From assembly GCA_947247005.1 (NCBI GenBank), contig OX365946.1, positions 45,844,734-45,908,733 on the forward strand: a stretch of 64,000 nucleotides of DNA, in the 5' to 3' direction. Position 1 is the stretch's first letter. The number at the start of each line of letters is the position of its first letter. The translations under genes and the position numbers were made by a program. The notes below the pieces were generated by a model that was not told where the DNA came from, ran no database searches, and saw nothing but the letters and a program-made list of their open reading frames with translations. Shown here one piece after another: positions 11,383-23,076 of the stretch. The DNA is from Spisula solida. Lineage: Eukaryota > Mollusca > Bivalvia > Venerida > Mactridae.

Positions 11383-11924
11383 AGTGCTGAGAAATGCTAT
11401 GCTACAGGCGAGTAGTAGCCACAGACGAGCACTGCTCGCTGGTAGCCTGTCATAGTAAAGCAGATAAGCTGTCTCCAAGTGGCTGTTTTTAAATTCTGAC
11501 CGTCTACAAGCCTAGACGCTTACTTTTTTGGCCACTGGTCCGACTGGGCAAAAGCGCCTAATTTGTATATCGGACAGTTACTGGTCCTCCAGAATTTTCA
11601 CTGGTCCTTCTGGATTTCCACCGGTCTCGGACCAGCCGACCAGTGTTAGTGTTGAACCCTGCGTCCAGCCGCTGCAGGTATCCCTGTAACTCGTCTAAAT
11701 GGTTTGAATAGGTACCGTAGGGGTGGTTTACTTTTAAGTCTAAATAGGTTTATTGATGAGTGTCAGTGTGTGATATGTTTTTGTGTCAACTGTTCAAATA
11801 TCATCCAGGAGCCATATGCCTAACCGAACAGCCACCAAATAGCGCTTTACTTTACATAAACAACATGCTACCAGCAAGCAGTCCTCGCCAATAGCATACG
11901 ATTTCTCAGCACTTTGCTAGGCAA
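11383..11924. mobile_element. Inverted-repeat element with ~70-bp imperfect arms
   Basis: Left arm GTGCTGAGAAATGCTATGCT and on to CTCGCTGGTAGCCTG; right arm, inverted, GTGCTGAGAAATCGTATGCT and on to TTGCTGGTAGCATG. The middle carries repeated ACTGGTCC segments (11535-11650). No target duplication was established. Confidence 0.55.
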
Positions 11925-12252
11925 GCGCTTTTTTGTGCAAAGCAGTGAAGGACCGCTTTAGTAGCGCTTTGCTGTTAAACGATCTGCTATCTTTGAGCAC
12001 TCGCCAGTAGCATATAAATGTTTCTCTTTGTATGCTATGTTGCACTTTTTAAACAAGCTGTTTCCTAGCATTCACCATATCAACATTACAGGTTAAAACT
12101 TGTTTTCCGGGATTACAGAATTAATTGAGCGACAATGTGCGAGATATTCCGAAAGTACGTCAGGGGGGGCACCTGAATATAGGGTATAGAGCAACTAGGT
12201 ACAAAAATCGCGATTATTTTTGCCTAAATAATATGTTTAACTTGAAAAATGA

Positions 12253-12880
12253 GCTTATTTTCTCGCCATCGGAATCGAGCTACGGATGCGACAGTGTAGA
12301 ATAAAATGGAACATTTCAAATATAAAGCATTTTTTAGGATAATTCTTGCTAAAGTTTAAAAACAAAGATGTTTACTGATAATATACAATAATTGTTTTAT
12401 ACATTTTTCATGTTGAATATTGAAAAAACAATAATTATATACACTCCCGCTATACGGCTTATTGTCCGGAATCCCCCGACCGTGAAATTTTCGATTCCGG
12501 AAAATGGGTTTTATCCAGTAATGTCGATATCGAGAATAGCGAATCGAGTGCTCTCCACATTGTTAGTAATGTGATTTCTATTTTGTTTTAGATTCAAGAA
12601 CAATAATATAATAAGTTTTGTGTTCTACTCCTACTAAAGTTGAGGACAACTGTTTTATTTATAATTATTCTATTTATATTATTTTAATTTTAATATATAT
12701 TAAACTAAAATGTTCTGTATATGTCTTCTTGCCATCAGTATCAAGATACGGAAGCGGCAGTGTAGAATAAAATACAATATTTTTAATATAAAGCTTTTTT
12801 TAGGATACCGTTACTTTTTGCTGAAGCTTTACAAAGAAGTTTAATGATGATCTGTAGTAATTTTTATACCTTAAGTTTTT
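12253..12880. repeat. Diverged direct duplication (~150 bp, two copies 470 bp apart)
   Basis: 12253-12400 and 12723-12880 share TCTCGCCATCGGAATCGAG / TCTTGCCATCAGTATCAAG, GACAGTGTAGAATAAAAT / GGCAGTGTAGAATAAAAT, AATATAAAGC and TTTTTTAGGATA in the same order. The spacer is AT-rich without recognised features. Confidence 0.6.
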
Positions 12881-13638
12881 ATGTTTGAACGTTGAATTTT
12901 TGTTCTACCGCTTTGCAGCCTATTTTTTCAGAGAATGTACTATTTGACTTAACCAGTATCTAGACCGTATCCTATATCCGTGCTAATGTACCGTACCATA
13001 CAGAGTCCACAACTTCTCCACATGTGGAGAAAAATATTCATTTTCTGATTTTCATGGAAGAGTGTGACTAAATCATCAATTATATTGTTCTTTATAGCCT
13101 GAATAAAAGCATAAGATATAACATACATATGCTATTTTGTCTCATATTTATCACTTACAAAATGATGTCATTTGGTTGTGTCAGGGTTATTTCACACCAT
13201 TGCGTCACAAGTTAATCAGAGTTCATGACGGATTAGCCTTGTCGCATAGTTGTGATACAACAATCGGCACTAAGATATTGTACTTACTGGGCAGGGGTAT
13301 TAAACCTATGCTACATTATCACTAATATTTGGCCAAATAGTGCAAATATGTCCGTCCATCAGTTGGTCTGTTGGTTTCTTGACGATATCTTTAGTTAGGA
13401 ATGAGATATTGTGATGAAACTTGCTGGATAGCCGATAGGTGGCTTATGTTAATACTCCTCTTAAGTTTGAAAGTGGGACAGGTGGGGTCAAGTTCACTGT
13501 TACTAAAAGGAGAAAACATAAGTTTCTGGGATAAAGTGGTTCTGTGGGGTATTAATTGTCAGTGTGGCAATTCTAGTTTAGACAGAAATACGAAAAGCAG
13601 GAATTACTTTAAAAAAGCTCTTTTCGGAATTCGGCTCT

Positions 13639-13930
13639 TTTTAGCTTACCTGTCACATAGTGACAAGGTGAGCTTTGGTGATTGGTCTTTGTCTGTCATC
13701 CATGTGTGTGTAAGTCCTTCAACAATTCTCTTAACGACGTCAACTACTAGGCCAATTTTAACCAAACTTCACAGGAATGGTCCTTTCTAAATATAGCGAT
13801 CTCATTTTTTCAAATTGGTAGCAACACTCTTTGGGTGGTTCATTCAAACAATAGCAACAATAATGCAGAATTTGGGTTACCATAGCAACCATAATCAAGG
13901 TACAGTTGGAATGTTGTTCTAGTATATGGT
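13639..13930 (+). repeat. Clam dispersed repeat, 5' end (TTAGCTTACCTGTCAC...)
   Basis: Begins TTAGCTTACCTGTCACATAG with an internal hairpin CACATAGTGACAAGGTGAGC, continues through ACCAAACTTCACAGGAATGG and CCATAGCAACC. This is the family whose opposite orientation ends at ~18946. Confidence 0.65.
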
Positions 13931-15660
13931 TCTACTATGACAATGGGCACATCTTAGCGATACAGGGCCCACTGGTTGAATGTTTTAGGGATGTCTGAAA
14001 ATAAGAAATTTTAGGCCACTTGAAAGCCTTCTAGTGTATAGCTTAGCATTTCTTTACTGTTTAAGATAAAATCCGCTAAATAGGCAGCGCCTTAGTTCAT
14101 AATATACCAAATAAAGAATGGTCCATGACATTTGTGCAGTTTACCCTAGAAACCTGCATTTTCACGTTATTGTATTCTTCTCCTTAAAAAACTAAGTGCA
14201 CACCCTAAGTTTATATGTATAATAAAATATTATTTTTGTGTTTATTTTGAAGTACATGATCTATTGATGTCAAGAAGTTTAATGACAGCTTAGGATAAAA
14301 CATGGACTCAGATATTGTTAATTATGCATGTTGTTTTTACAAGATACAAGTATTCATGTAATCAAACATATTTTCCAACAAACTTAATTATTTGCATTTT
14401 ATTTTGTGTTTAGAAGTTTAAAACCAATTTAAAACGATAGTATTTTTAACACTGAACCGCCCTTGTTTACATTACTTTACCAACCTTCACATAACCTGCA
14501 GCTGGTATAGTAACAGGTCGCTTAAAGTTCAAAAATTGTTCTTGCTTAGAGTATATTGCACAACTAAAGCTATGAAATAACTGAAAGGTGAGTATAGTAC
14601 TATAAGTTTAGCACAAGAGAACAGTGCAATAATTTAAAATCCAGCATAACCTTTTGTGAAGAGAATACAGTATATTATTCTATCAAATTGTGGAATTTCA
14701 TTCACCCCTGAGAAATTTATAAAGATTTCATTGGTTGTTAAAGTAGGTCAACATCCAAGCTAGACAGCTAATGCTGAAAAAATAATAATATAGGTACGTA
14801 TAGTTGTCTATATTCTATGGGCGGTTATATCAGGCAATTATAGCGATAATGATTCCAAACTTATCTCAGATTTTAATATTTAGCACGCATTATGTTTTAA
14901 AAGAAACCTGTAGACGGGACTTACCTTAAATAAACATAGAAATTATAGACAAAACAAAAATTGGAAATAGGAAAATCAGAAAAAAATATGACTCATCTGA
15001 GTTTTTAACCCAAGGCCCAATGCTCATAACACGAGTCAAGCAGACGAACCAATGTAGCTAATCTCGCTACTACAATAATCGCGCGGAAATATGTTTATAC
15101 ATTCACTCATCACTTGAGCCGGGTCACTTTAAGGTCAAACGGCTAGTAAACTAAGTAATACTGTTCGTATCATGAGAACCGGGAATAACAGATCTCTGCG
15201 TGTAGCTATTGTGAGTTTCGTTGACATGTTTAACAAAATATAATTTTTTCACGGTATCTTTTGTGATGAGTATAGCATACTCCCACCTATCAGAATAACT
15301 GTATCTCGTCACTCCTAATGTATGTACAAACATTTCATTGGTTTTTCGAAGTGGTCAAAACGAGGTTGAATACCAAGCTAGACAGCTAACGCTGAAAAAA
15401 ATTATCCATCAACAAACACTGTCTTGGTTGGAGCATAAATTTGGTGAAACTAGTTTCATTGAAATCAGGAAAGAAATAACTAAAGATTCATCAATCTTAT
15501 TTCTTTTGAAACTATTTGAATGTGTGATTATACAGTTCAAGATATATAACTACACCAATACTAAACTATCAGTTTGTGGAGAAATTGGAAATATCACACC
15601 CGACTCGAAGTTATGCAAATGTCATTAAAATCGTTTCGTATGCATGGTTTTGGATAATTG

Positions 15661-15960
15661 TTACCTGCGAGCCTTGAGCGAGCAGGTATATTGGATTGCC
15701 AAAAGTAAAATGACCATGGAGGGGCACGTGACCTGTTCTCGAGGGTTTACGATTTCAATTTTTTTTTCCAAAAATAGAGGCATTTTGTAAGAATGTCGTG
15801 AACCAGACTAATTCCATTATTCCATGCGGATAACATCAGTCTTTATCGCATTGCAATAGTTTATTTACCGAAGAAATTAGAACTGTCCGAAATTTCAGTG
15901 AGCGCTAGGCAATATTGAGGCCATGGATCTAAACAGCAGGTCACAGACTGCAGCTGCATA
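15661..15960 (+). repeat. Dispersed ~300-bp repeat, copy 1
   Basis: Starts ACCTGCGAGCCTTGAGCGAG and contains ATATTGGATTGCCAAAAGTA, GACCATGGAGGGGCACGTGA, CCAGACTAATTCCATTATTC and ATCGCATTGCAATAGTTTAT. An inverted, diverged copy is at 35895-36172. The outer ends (ACCTGC...CAGCAGGT) are short inverted repeats. Confidence 0.7.
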
Positions 15961-16488
15961 TACGCACGGCGCTTCCCAGTCAATTGTCATGGAATTATCT
16001 GAATTGGTTTGTGATTTTTGATATTGTTGAACACTGAAAACATGTCTATGATAATACCTTTTAATGAACTGATACGAGGTTTTATTTATAAGTATATAAA
16101 TATTATATGGAACAAGGGAGTCATAATATGCAATTAAGTGTCTTGAAAATTGGTTTGTTATACATGAAATTATTTAACAATTTGTTGATAAATTTCGTAT
16201 GTCAAATTATCGTGCATATAGTTTTCCCAATTTGAAAGCTACCGGCCTATCGCGCTTATTTTTTCCTCACAATTTTGAGATTTTCATGTTTATTTTTATA
16301 CACATCAGCTGTTGAATTATGCAGATAGAAGGTCGAGGATCCTGTCAATTCTCTGTCAAATGAAGTCGGTACATCATTTGCTCAGAGGAACTATTTGACT
16401 TGTTTCGTATTTTCAACATTTATTTGAATGCCCTATGGTCATAAATATAAATCAGATACGCACAGCAAGGCATTAGGGAATGATATGT

Positions 16489-16525
16489 CTTCAACAAGCG
16501 GACATGTATTCTGAGACACCCTGTA
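16489..16525 (-). mobile_element. Mariner-like terminal repeat (right member of an inverted pair)
   Basis: Read on the minus strand it is TACAGGGTGTCTCAGAATAC followed by ATGTCCGCTTGTTGAAG, identical to 6181-6218 except one base. It ends 22 bp inside the intron from the donor site of the arginine-rich exon. Confidence 0.55.
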
Positions 16526-16547
16526 TATAGTACCAAATATAACTCAC

Positions 16548-16634
16548 TGGTGCATCTGCTCCTACGATGTCTGTGCCACCACCGTTGTCTTCTGGAGCGA
16601 GTGCATCTTTGGTGGGTCAGAAGTTTTCGACTCA
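16548..16634 (-). CDS. Exon 3: short arginine-rich exon with two cysteines
   Basis: An 87-bp exon with symmetric phase 1 borders: acceptor TGTGAATGTATTACAG, donor GTGAGTTATA. It encodes 28 full codons, starting SRKLLTHQRC and containing RSRRQRWWHRHRR flanked by two cysteines. It has no domain that I recognise. RSRR and RHRR fit the furin-type RxxR pattern, so the segment could be a processing site or a polyanion-binding (heparin-like) patch; both are inference. It is included because the strong splice signals and the phase fit both the preceding exon (ends phase 1) and the HYR exon after it (starts phase 1). A competing frame through the same bases, APEDNGGGTDIVGADAP, is also open for a short distance but lacks matching splice phase. 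Confidence 0.55.
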
Positions 16635-16886
16635 CTGTAATACATTCACAATGAAAATGATTAATGTTAAGTGACATGGTATATTATATTAATACATGTA
16701 TACACAGTATACAGTTCTCAAAAGAATTAAAGAAATGTATTTTGTACCAAAGATAATGTAATGTTTACAAACCTGAATCACGCAGGGGGAGGGGGGGGGG
16801 GGTTCTAAAAACATCACTGTCTGATTAATCCACCTTTGTGGAATACTAAAATTAATAATAACAAGAAATATCACTGAATGTGATGA

Positions 16887-18025
16887 ATACCCCCAGAAAC
16901 TGCTTGACACAGTCACTTAAATGTGCTCTGACAAACAACTAGACTTAGTAATGATCATTCATGCAAACGTTCATTGAAATCAAACCAATGGTAACAAAGG
17001 AAAAATTCATAAGTATAAAAGAACAAAGGGCCATAACTCCCTTAAAATTAATCCTATTAATGATAGTCGAGGATATGCACAACTAGACTTAGTACTGACC
17101 ATTCATGTAAAGTTTCGTTGAAATCTGACCATTAATAACAGAGAAATAGCGCAGACAAAATTTATAAGTGTAAAAAAAATAAAAGGGCCATAACTCCCTT
17201 AAAATTTATCCGACCAATGTCTGCCCAGGATATGCACAACTAGACTTGGTACTGATCATTCATGCAAAGTTTCATTGAAATCCAACCAATGGTAACAGAG
17301 AAATAGCGCGGACAAAATTTATAAGTGTAAAAAAACAAAGGGCCATAACTCCCTTAAAATTTATCCGACCAATGTGTGCCTAGGATATGCACAACTAGAC
17401 TTGGTACTGATCATTCATGAAAAGTTTCATTGAAATCCAACCATTGGTAACAGAGAAATAGCGCAGACAAAATTTATAAGTGTAAAAAAAATAAAGGGCC
17501 ATAACTCCCTTAAAATTTATCCGACCAATGTGTGCCAAGGATATGCACAACTAGTATTGGTACTGATCATTCATTCAAAGTTTCATTGAAATCCAACCAA
17601 TGGTAACAGAGAAATAGCGCGGACAAAATTTATATGTGTAAAAAAACAAAGGGCCATAACTCCCTTAAAATTTATCCGACCAATGTGTGCCGAGGATATG
17701 CACAACTAGACTTGGTACTGATCATTCATGAAAAGTTTCATTGAAATCCAACCATTGGTAACAGAGAAATAGCGCGGACAAAATTTATAAGTGTAAAAAA
17801 ACAAAGGGCCATAACTCCCTTAAAATTCATCCGACCAATGTGTGCCAAGGATATGCACAACTTAACTTGGTAATGATCATTCATGCAAAGTTTCGTTGAA
17901 ATCCAACCATCAATAACAGAGAAATAGCGCAGACAAAATTTATAAGTGTAAAAAAAATAAAAGGGCCATAACTCCCTATAAATTTATCCGACCAATGTGT
18001 GCATATACTATGTATCTGGGGGTAT
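16887..18025. repeat. Clam tandem repeat, ~157-bp unit, seven copies, bounded by TACCCCCAGA ends
   Basis: Units contain CATTCATGCAAAGTTTCATT, GAAATAGCGCGGACAAAATT, AAAGGGCCATAACTCCCTTA and GGATATGCACAACTAGACTT at ~157-bp spacing from about 16935 to 18005. The whole is bounded by an 11-bp inverted pair ATACCCCCAGA (16887-16897) and TCTGGGGGTAT (18015-18025), so it behaves like an element with tandem contents. Confidence 0.85.
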
Positions 18026-18036
18026 AATAATAATAA

Positions 18037-18946
18037 CAAGAGGGCCCACAGGGCCCTAGGTCGCTCACCTGTGCACATTGATCAAGTAGAACCAAGTTTT
18101 TTGCAATCAGTTGTCATGGCAACCATAGTTTTGCATGGATTTAAATTCTTTTAGCTATTTTTAGAAAGGATAACCCAAGGAATATTGTTACCCAATTAAT
18201 ATGAAATTCAAACAGTACTTTTAGAGGAGAAGATTTTTAAAGATTTTACTATAGATATATAGGGAAAAACAGCACCCCACCCACTGGCGGCCATGTTTTT
18301 TGACAAATCAAGACAAAAATGTCAATTTTGTAAGACGGTCACCCAACAACTATTTCTGTAAAATTATTTTGAAATCTGGCAAGCGGTTGATTTTTTATGA
18401 TTTTTTTTAACCTTTTCCTATCGGTTGCCATGGCAACCAGAGTTCTGCATGGAATGTAATTCTTTTAGCTGTTTTAAAAAAGGACCACCCAAGGAACAAT
18501 TTAACCAATTTATAATAAAATCCAACTAGTATATTTAGAGGAGAAGATTTTTAAAGATTTTACTATAGATATATAGGGAAAAACAGCGCCCCACCCACTG
18601 GCGGCCATGTTCTTTGACGAATCAAGACAAAAATGTCAATTTTGTAAGAGGGTCACCCAACAACTATTTCTGTAAAATAATTTTGAAATCTGGCCAGCGG
18701 TTAATTTTTTATTATTTTTTTAAAGATTTTCCTATCGGTTGCCATGGCAACCAGATTTATTTATAGATTACAATTATTTTAGCTATTAAGGACCACCCAA
18801 GGAACATTCCTATGAAGTTTGGTTGAAATTGGTCAAGTGGTTCAGGAGGAGGAGTCGTTTGAATGAATTGTTGACGGACGGACGGACGCACGCACGCACG
18901 GACGACGGACGAAGAGTGATCACAATAGCTCACCTTGTCACTATGC
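18037..18946 (+). repeat. Clam dispersed repeat with ~300-bp internal tandem units
   Basis: Starts AGAGGGCCCACAGGGCCCTA then GGTCGCTCACCTG, ends with a GGACGGAC stretch, GAAGAGTGATCACAATAGCT and CACCTTGTCAC. Two internal copies of about 303 bp (18100-18410, 18410-18720) share CGGTTGCCATGGCAACCAGA-like, TTTTTAAAGATTTTACTATA and CCCACTGGCGGCCATG segments; a third copy is partial. Confidence 0.8.
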
Positions 18947-19335
18947 CCAATATTCCCTGTGAGCCTCACATGGAATGTTCCCGCTTTCCTCATTATCGTC
19001 GGAGCACTATAATAACTATCTACAAAGACCTAAATATACACAGATTGGACACTTAATTGAAAACGGAGAGAAAATTCAAAATAGCATGCAGCAGACTTGG
19101 ATATTTTGCATGCACATCACACATTGAAACTCTATGTCACTCAAAATGGCTAAGTTCTTGATTTTAATGTTAGTTTAATTAGACTTAACTTGAGAGTTAT
19201 GAGGGATGTTCACATATGAATTAATGCATCTTAGCCCATGTTTAAGATGCATCCTTGATCTTTTGATCCCTTGAAGTCGCTTGAAGTATTCATCTCTTAC
19301 AGATTTGCGAGGTTTCAGTCAGATAATGCATTTTT

Positions 19336-19780
19336 ATGCACCCCATCTATGATGAGGGGGTATATTGCTTTGCATCGGTCTGTCTGTCGGTCGTACCAAA
19401 TGGTTTCCATTCAATAACTCACTGTGACCTTCACAATTTCTGACTATTGAAATGGTGTCCGTTCAAAAACTCAAGAACGCTTTTGCCTAGGATCTTCAAA
19501 CTTTACACAGAGGTTGGTCATAAACAGTGGATGACCCCTATTAATTTTGAGGTCAGTAGGTCTTGGTCACAGTGACCTTCACCATTTCTGACTACACATA
19601 CTAGTATTCAAATGGTTTCAAGAACGCTTTGCCCTAGGATCTTCAAACTTTACATGGAGGTTGGTCAACAACAGTAGATGACTCCTATTGATTTTGAGGT
19701 CAAAGGTCAAGGTCACTGTGACCTTCACAATATTAGTCTATTGGGCTGCCATGGGGGCATGCATGTTTTACAAACATCTT
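19336..19780 (+). repeat. Clam dispersed repeat (GCACCCCATCTATGATG type)
   Basis: Starts CACCCCATCTATGATGAGGG and contains two rounds of AGGATCTTCAAACTTTACA with GAGGTTGGTCA plus GTCACAGTGACCTTCAC. The end segment TTGGGCTGCCATGG recurs inverted near 63480. Family also present at 63440-63690. Confidence 0.75.
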
Positions 19781-20182
19781 TTTTTGAAATGTGATTTTAC
19801 AACATTTCCACGGTATAGTGTGACAAAAACCAAACCGAGATCTGAATGTGTTTTATATTGCTTCGGACAATGTATATTCAAAGTCTTGGAAACCGATACA
19901 GGTCGCAAGGGACAATGTCTGGCAAATCAAAAAGAAAGGTACAAAAGCTCAAGAAGCTTTATTGCTTTTCAGAAAGTCTGGTTTAACGGTCGCTTTGTGT
20001 GAAGGCACAATGCTCTGCAGCAACATGCCACCCTACAGACCAGTGGCTGATCTGTGATTGTTACAAGGTTTTCTTCAATTTGTAAAGAAATTTACCATTG
20101 TAAAACATTGCATTTAACCGAGCATAGCCTTTATTTGCCAGTCAGCTTTCTGCTGAAATATGGCAGGCATTTATATGTGTGC

Positions 20183-20255
20183 CTCCATCCGGATTTGAAC
20201 CCGGGTCGCTTGATTAGGCAGCAAGTGCGCTAACCATTGAGCTACTGAGGCCATT
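20183..20255 (-). tRNA. tRNA-like sequence, probable pseudogene or SINE-derived
   Basis: On the minus strand GCCTCAGTAGCTCAATGGTT continues through GCGCACTTGCTGCC to a good T-arm GACCCGGGTTCAAATCCGGA and closes with GGAGGC. The acceptor stem pairs at six of seven positions counting one G-U pair, and the T-stem pairs with one G-U. The anticodon loop lacks the invariant U33 and the D-stem has a mismatch, so a working tRNA is doubtful. It is 73 bp without an intron. Confidence 0.5.
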
Positions 20256-20280
20256 TTATAAATCAATTAAATGGTAGGAC

Positions 20281-20540
20281 GTTGATTTATAAAGAAAAAA
20301 TGGCACAAATTACTACCAACGCTCATAGTGGATTTTGCAATGCCGGCTTTAATTTTGCCTTTGCTGGCCCATATTTGGTTCTAGATCTGTCCCATGTGTT
20401 ACAAAATGAACCCACATGTCATTGACCGCCATTATAACATTTGCAAATATCGGATCGACTTTTGAACTTAGAAAATGGTTTCAACTTATTTTTGGACAGT
20501 TTACAAGGGCATGTGTTTTGTCTCCAAGTAGATGCGGTAT
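20281..20540 (+). repeat. Dispersed repeat, copy 1 (second copy at 48140-48370)
   Basis: Shares with 48140-48370 the ordered blocks TTTATAAAGAAAA, CTGGCCCATATTTGGTT, GTTACAAAATGAACCCAC, CATTGACCGCCATT, GCAAAT and GATCGACTTTTG. Both copies are in the same orientation and each has a tRNA-like sequence within 30-135 bp. Confidence 0.55.
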
Positions 20541-20633
20541 CCAAACTGCACCTACCGGAAATTTTAAAATTTCTGTGGTATTTTTTTCTTACTTCTAACT
20601 TTAGTTCAGAAATACTGTAGCATGTACGTGTAC

Positions 20634-20856
20634 CTTTGACGTCGCTATTAAAGCTTGGTTTCCATTCTTGTTGGTCACAAATGATTTCTGATCCAAGTTT
20701 CGTGTTGAATGTCTCGTCTACATAGAAACATAAAGTTCCACTCGGGAGCAAATTTTGATCATCAGGATCTTCATCACACACAAGGCTTGCGTCCAAAGCT
20801 AAGCATCTATCAGCTGCTTCTTCGTACTTGTAACTATTTGCCTGTCCAAAACATTC
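20634..20856 (-). CDS. Exon 2: cysteine-containing extracellular region
   Basis: A 223-bp exon starting phase 0 and ending phase 1 encodes 74 residues: ECFGQANSYKYEEAADRC, then LVCDEDPDD, SGTLCFYV, GSEIICDQQEW and a final SDVK. The donor GTACACGTAC follows a lysine codon. Five cysteines and the GTLCFYV...IICDQQEW order look loosely sushi-like, and YEEAADRCLAL recalls the start of a C-type lectin fold, but neither is complete, so no domain is assigned. The acceptor (ACTACAAG) has a weak pyrimidine tract, making the 5' border uncertain; the frame upstream closes with TGA 9 bp before it. It joins exon 1 in phase 0 as LLK-ECFG. A TA-flanked element starts only 50 bp upstream. Confidence 0.55.
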
Positions 20857-20905
20857 CTTGTAGTTTCATTATATTAAAATGAATCAGCATAGTTATTGAA
20901 ACATA

Positions 20906-21760
20906 CAGTAGAACTTCGATGCCTCGAACTATCTTCGGACCGGGAAAATAGTTCGAGGCATCTATGGTGTTCGAGGCATCTATGGTACCCAAGAATATGC
21001 ATGGGTATAAGTTCGAACGGATGTCGGTACGTGTAAATTTACAAGTTGTGTGTGTATATTGCATAATTTAAGTGTATAACTAATATAGGTCTATATTTTT
21101 TTGTAATTTTATTTATAACAATAATGAAACAATATAGTTTGACCAAATTGACATGAAATCTGACTTATCTCCTACAAGCTCTTCGAGTGTTCACGCATGT
21201 AAGGTTTCTCGTTAAACAGCATATTTATATACGAGTATAAAAATTAAGCTGCAAGCCACATAATATCATCATGTCCTGGGCCAGGTTCGACTACAAATCA
21301 ATAAATGGAAATGTAACAGATTCTTTTGACAAACGTTGAAAAACTATTATTTTAGTCTGATTTATTTAAAAATAAATAAGTTACAATTTCCTGGACGGCC
21401 TTCATTAACCATTTAATGGATGTATAAATGTTTAAAAACGTGTTAAACAATGAAGTCGAACACAAACAATTGTTTGGTACAGTAATTATCACAACTTGTC
21501 GCCGACTACCTGTGGTCGAACAATGGATTTCAACAGTCAATGAAAGGTGCGAAAACTTGTATTGTTCGACTCATCTACGGGTTAATCATAGCAAGGGACC
21601 GACCAATCAGTTCGAGTGTTCGACCTAGATACTGTTCGAGTCATCTACAGTAACTGTTTACCATATGAATAAAGAAGGAATTTTGACCGGACCGAAGAAC
21701 TTGTTTGAGGCATCTAGGGTGTTCGAGGCAAGTACTGTTCGAGGCATCGAAGTTCTACTG
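20906..21760. mobile_element. Non-autonomous pogo/Tigger-like element, 855 bp, TA target
   Basis: Perfect 24-bp inverted ends starting CAGTAGAACTTCGATGCCTC, flanked by TA at 20904-20905 and 21761-21762. The subterminal zones repeat TTCGAGGCATC several times on both strands and related TTCGAGTCATCTA motifs occur at 21564 and 21637. CAGTAGAAC...CGAT ends resemble Tigger elements. No transposase is visible. Confidence 0.8.
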
Positions 21761-23076
21761 TACTACATTTGTATACAAGTTGAATGTTTGTGCGGTGGAA
21801 ACTTGTTTCTATGATTATGTAATACTATATGATTTGTTGTAATTAGAATGGGCAAAGTTTCATACAGCCAGTCTACAGGAAAACCTGCTATTTTGACAAA
21901 AATATTAACTTTAAGATTTTCCATAGTATTACAGGATAAGGTTAAATAAGCAAATTGCAAAAGAAATGATGTAAATTATAATCTTGAGTTTTAAGGAAGT
22001 TACAGATGTTTTTGTAGAGTCCCTATTCGGAGCTTTTTGTGTGACGTCGCACACGTCATTCAAACTTTATTCGACGTAACTGAAATAAGTATTTCATTTT
22101 TACACCACTTGATCAATTCATGACATAAACTGTGCAAAATAGTACCAAATTCTATAATTATGTTTCACTTTTCAAAAAATATATCAAAATCGAAATTGGT
22201 CACCATAGCAACGAAGTATGTGTTTTCGACATAATTCATAGGAAAATTTAAAGCTAAGGTATAGTACTATATGGGTCAATTACTTAAAATAGAACCAAAA
22301 GATATGTATTTTCCTTATTTTAGAGCTTTATCAAAATCTTGATACATATAGTAATTACATAATGTCATTATAGCAGGTTTTTCTGGAGACTGGCTCATAT
22401 GTATAATATAATTTTGGCATGAAGACTTATGCCAGGTGAACATTTCTGCCAATTTATAAATTATTTAGTTTCAGCCAGGAGACACTAAGTCTTGTTGATA
22501 GAATAAAGAATGAACAGATATCTGATGGTGCATCCGCCCCGATCTCAAAGAATCTCAAGGAGAAATCAGATGGGGTGCTATTTTTATACCTCGGCTGAGG
22601 CATTCTATCTATCAAATATCAATGTATTTTATCTTATAAATGTACCAATAGATGCTATTTTATATGCTATTATTAATTTTAATAGCTGATTGATGAAAAC
22701 ACATCATTTGAAAGCACGCGTTATGTCCATTCAGTTCTCCGTAACCACATTTTGATAACAGTTCAATGTACATACACACATACATGCACATGCAATATGT
22801 TTATATTAAACCTTCATACATTATAAGAACACAAATTAACGATAGTTTAAACACGCAAAAATAAGGCATTATTACAATATATTAAGAAATAGTTGATACC
22901 AGTACGAGTTTACTCTGGTATAAATTTTGAACATTCATGAACCAACATATTTCAAACAATGTGTATAGGCCCGCATATATTACCGCAGAGGTCAGCGGTT
23001 TAAACGTGGTCATATCGCAGGATATTTCGGACAGTATCATGATTCGGTGCAAGAAGTTGCGATTTGTGCATTGTCA

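Larger units (their letters stand above)
5725..16547. other. Intron 3 (10.8 kb), filled with mobile elements
   Basis: Intron between the arginine-rich exon and the first HYR exon. Its contents are listed separately: mariner-like termini near both ends, a TA-flanked inverted-repeat element with an RNase H pseudogene, several small inverted-repeat elements, clam repeats and a tRNA-like sequence. Stretches 8250-8600, 8870-9890, 12900-13630 and 13930-15660 show nothing I can name beyond a weak ~45-bp direct similarity between 14745-14790 and 15360-15405 (AAGCTAGACAGCTAA). Confidence 0.6.
16635..20633. other. Intron 2 (4.0 kb), clam tandem repeats and a tRNA-like sequence
   Basis: Contains a poly-G tract (16786-16802, 15 of 17 G on the plus strand), a 157-bp tandem array, a long clam repeat with ~300-bp internal units, and a tRNA-like sequence, all listed separately. 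18960-19330 and 19780-20170 show no recognised feature; two overlapping open frames at 19688-20057 (plus) have no family I know and no splice support. Confidence 0.6.

Noticed and set aside
16560..16625. Alternative frame APEDNGGGTDIVGADAP over the arginine-rich exon
   Set aside because: It needs a weaker acceptor and ends in a phase that does not fit the following HYR exon.
19688..20057. Two overlapping plus-strand frames as a possible gene
   Set aside because: The first part is a clam repeat; the rest has no family I recognise, and the two frames compete.
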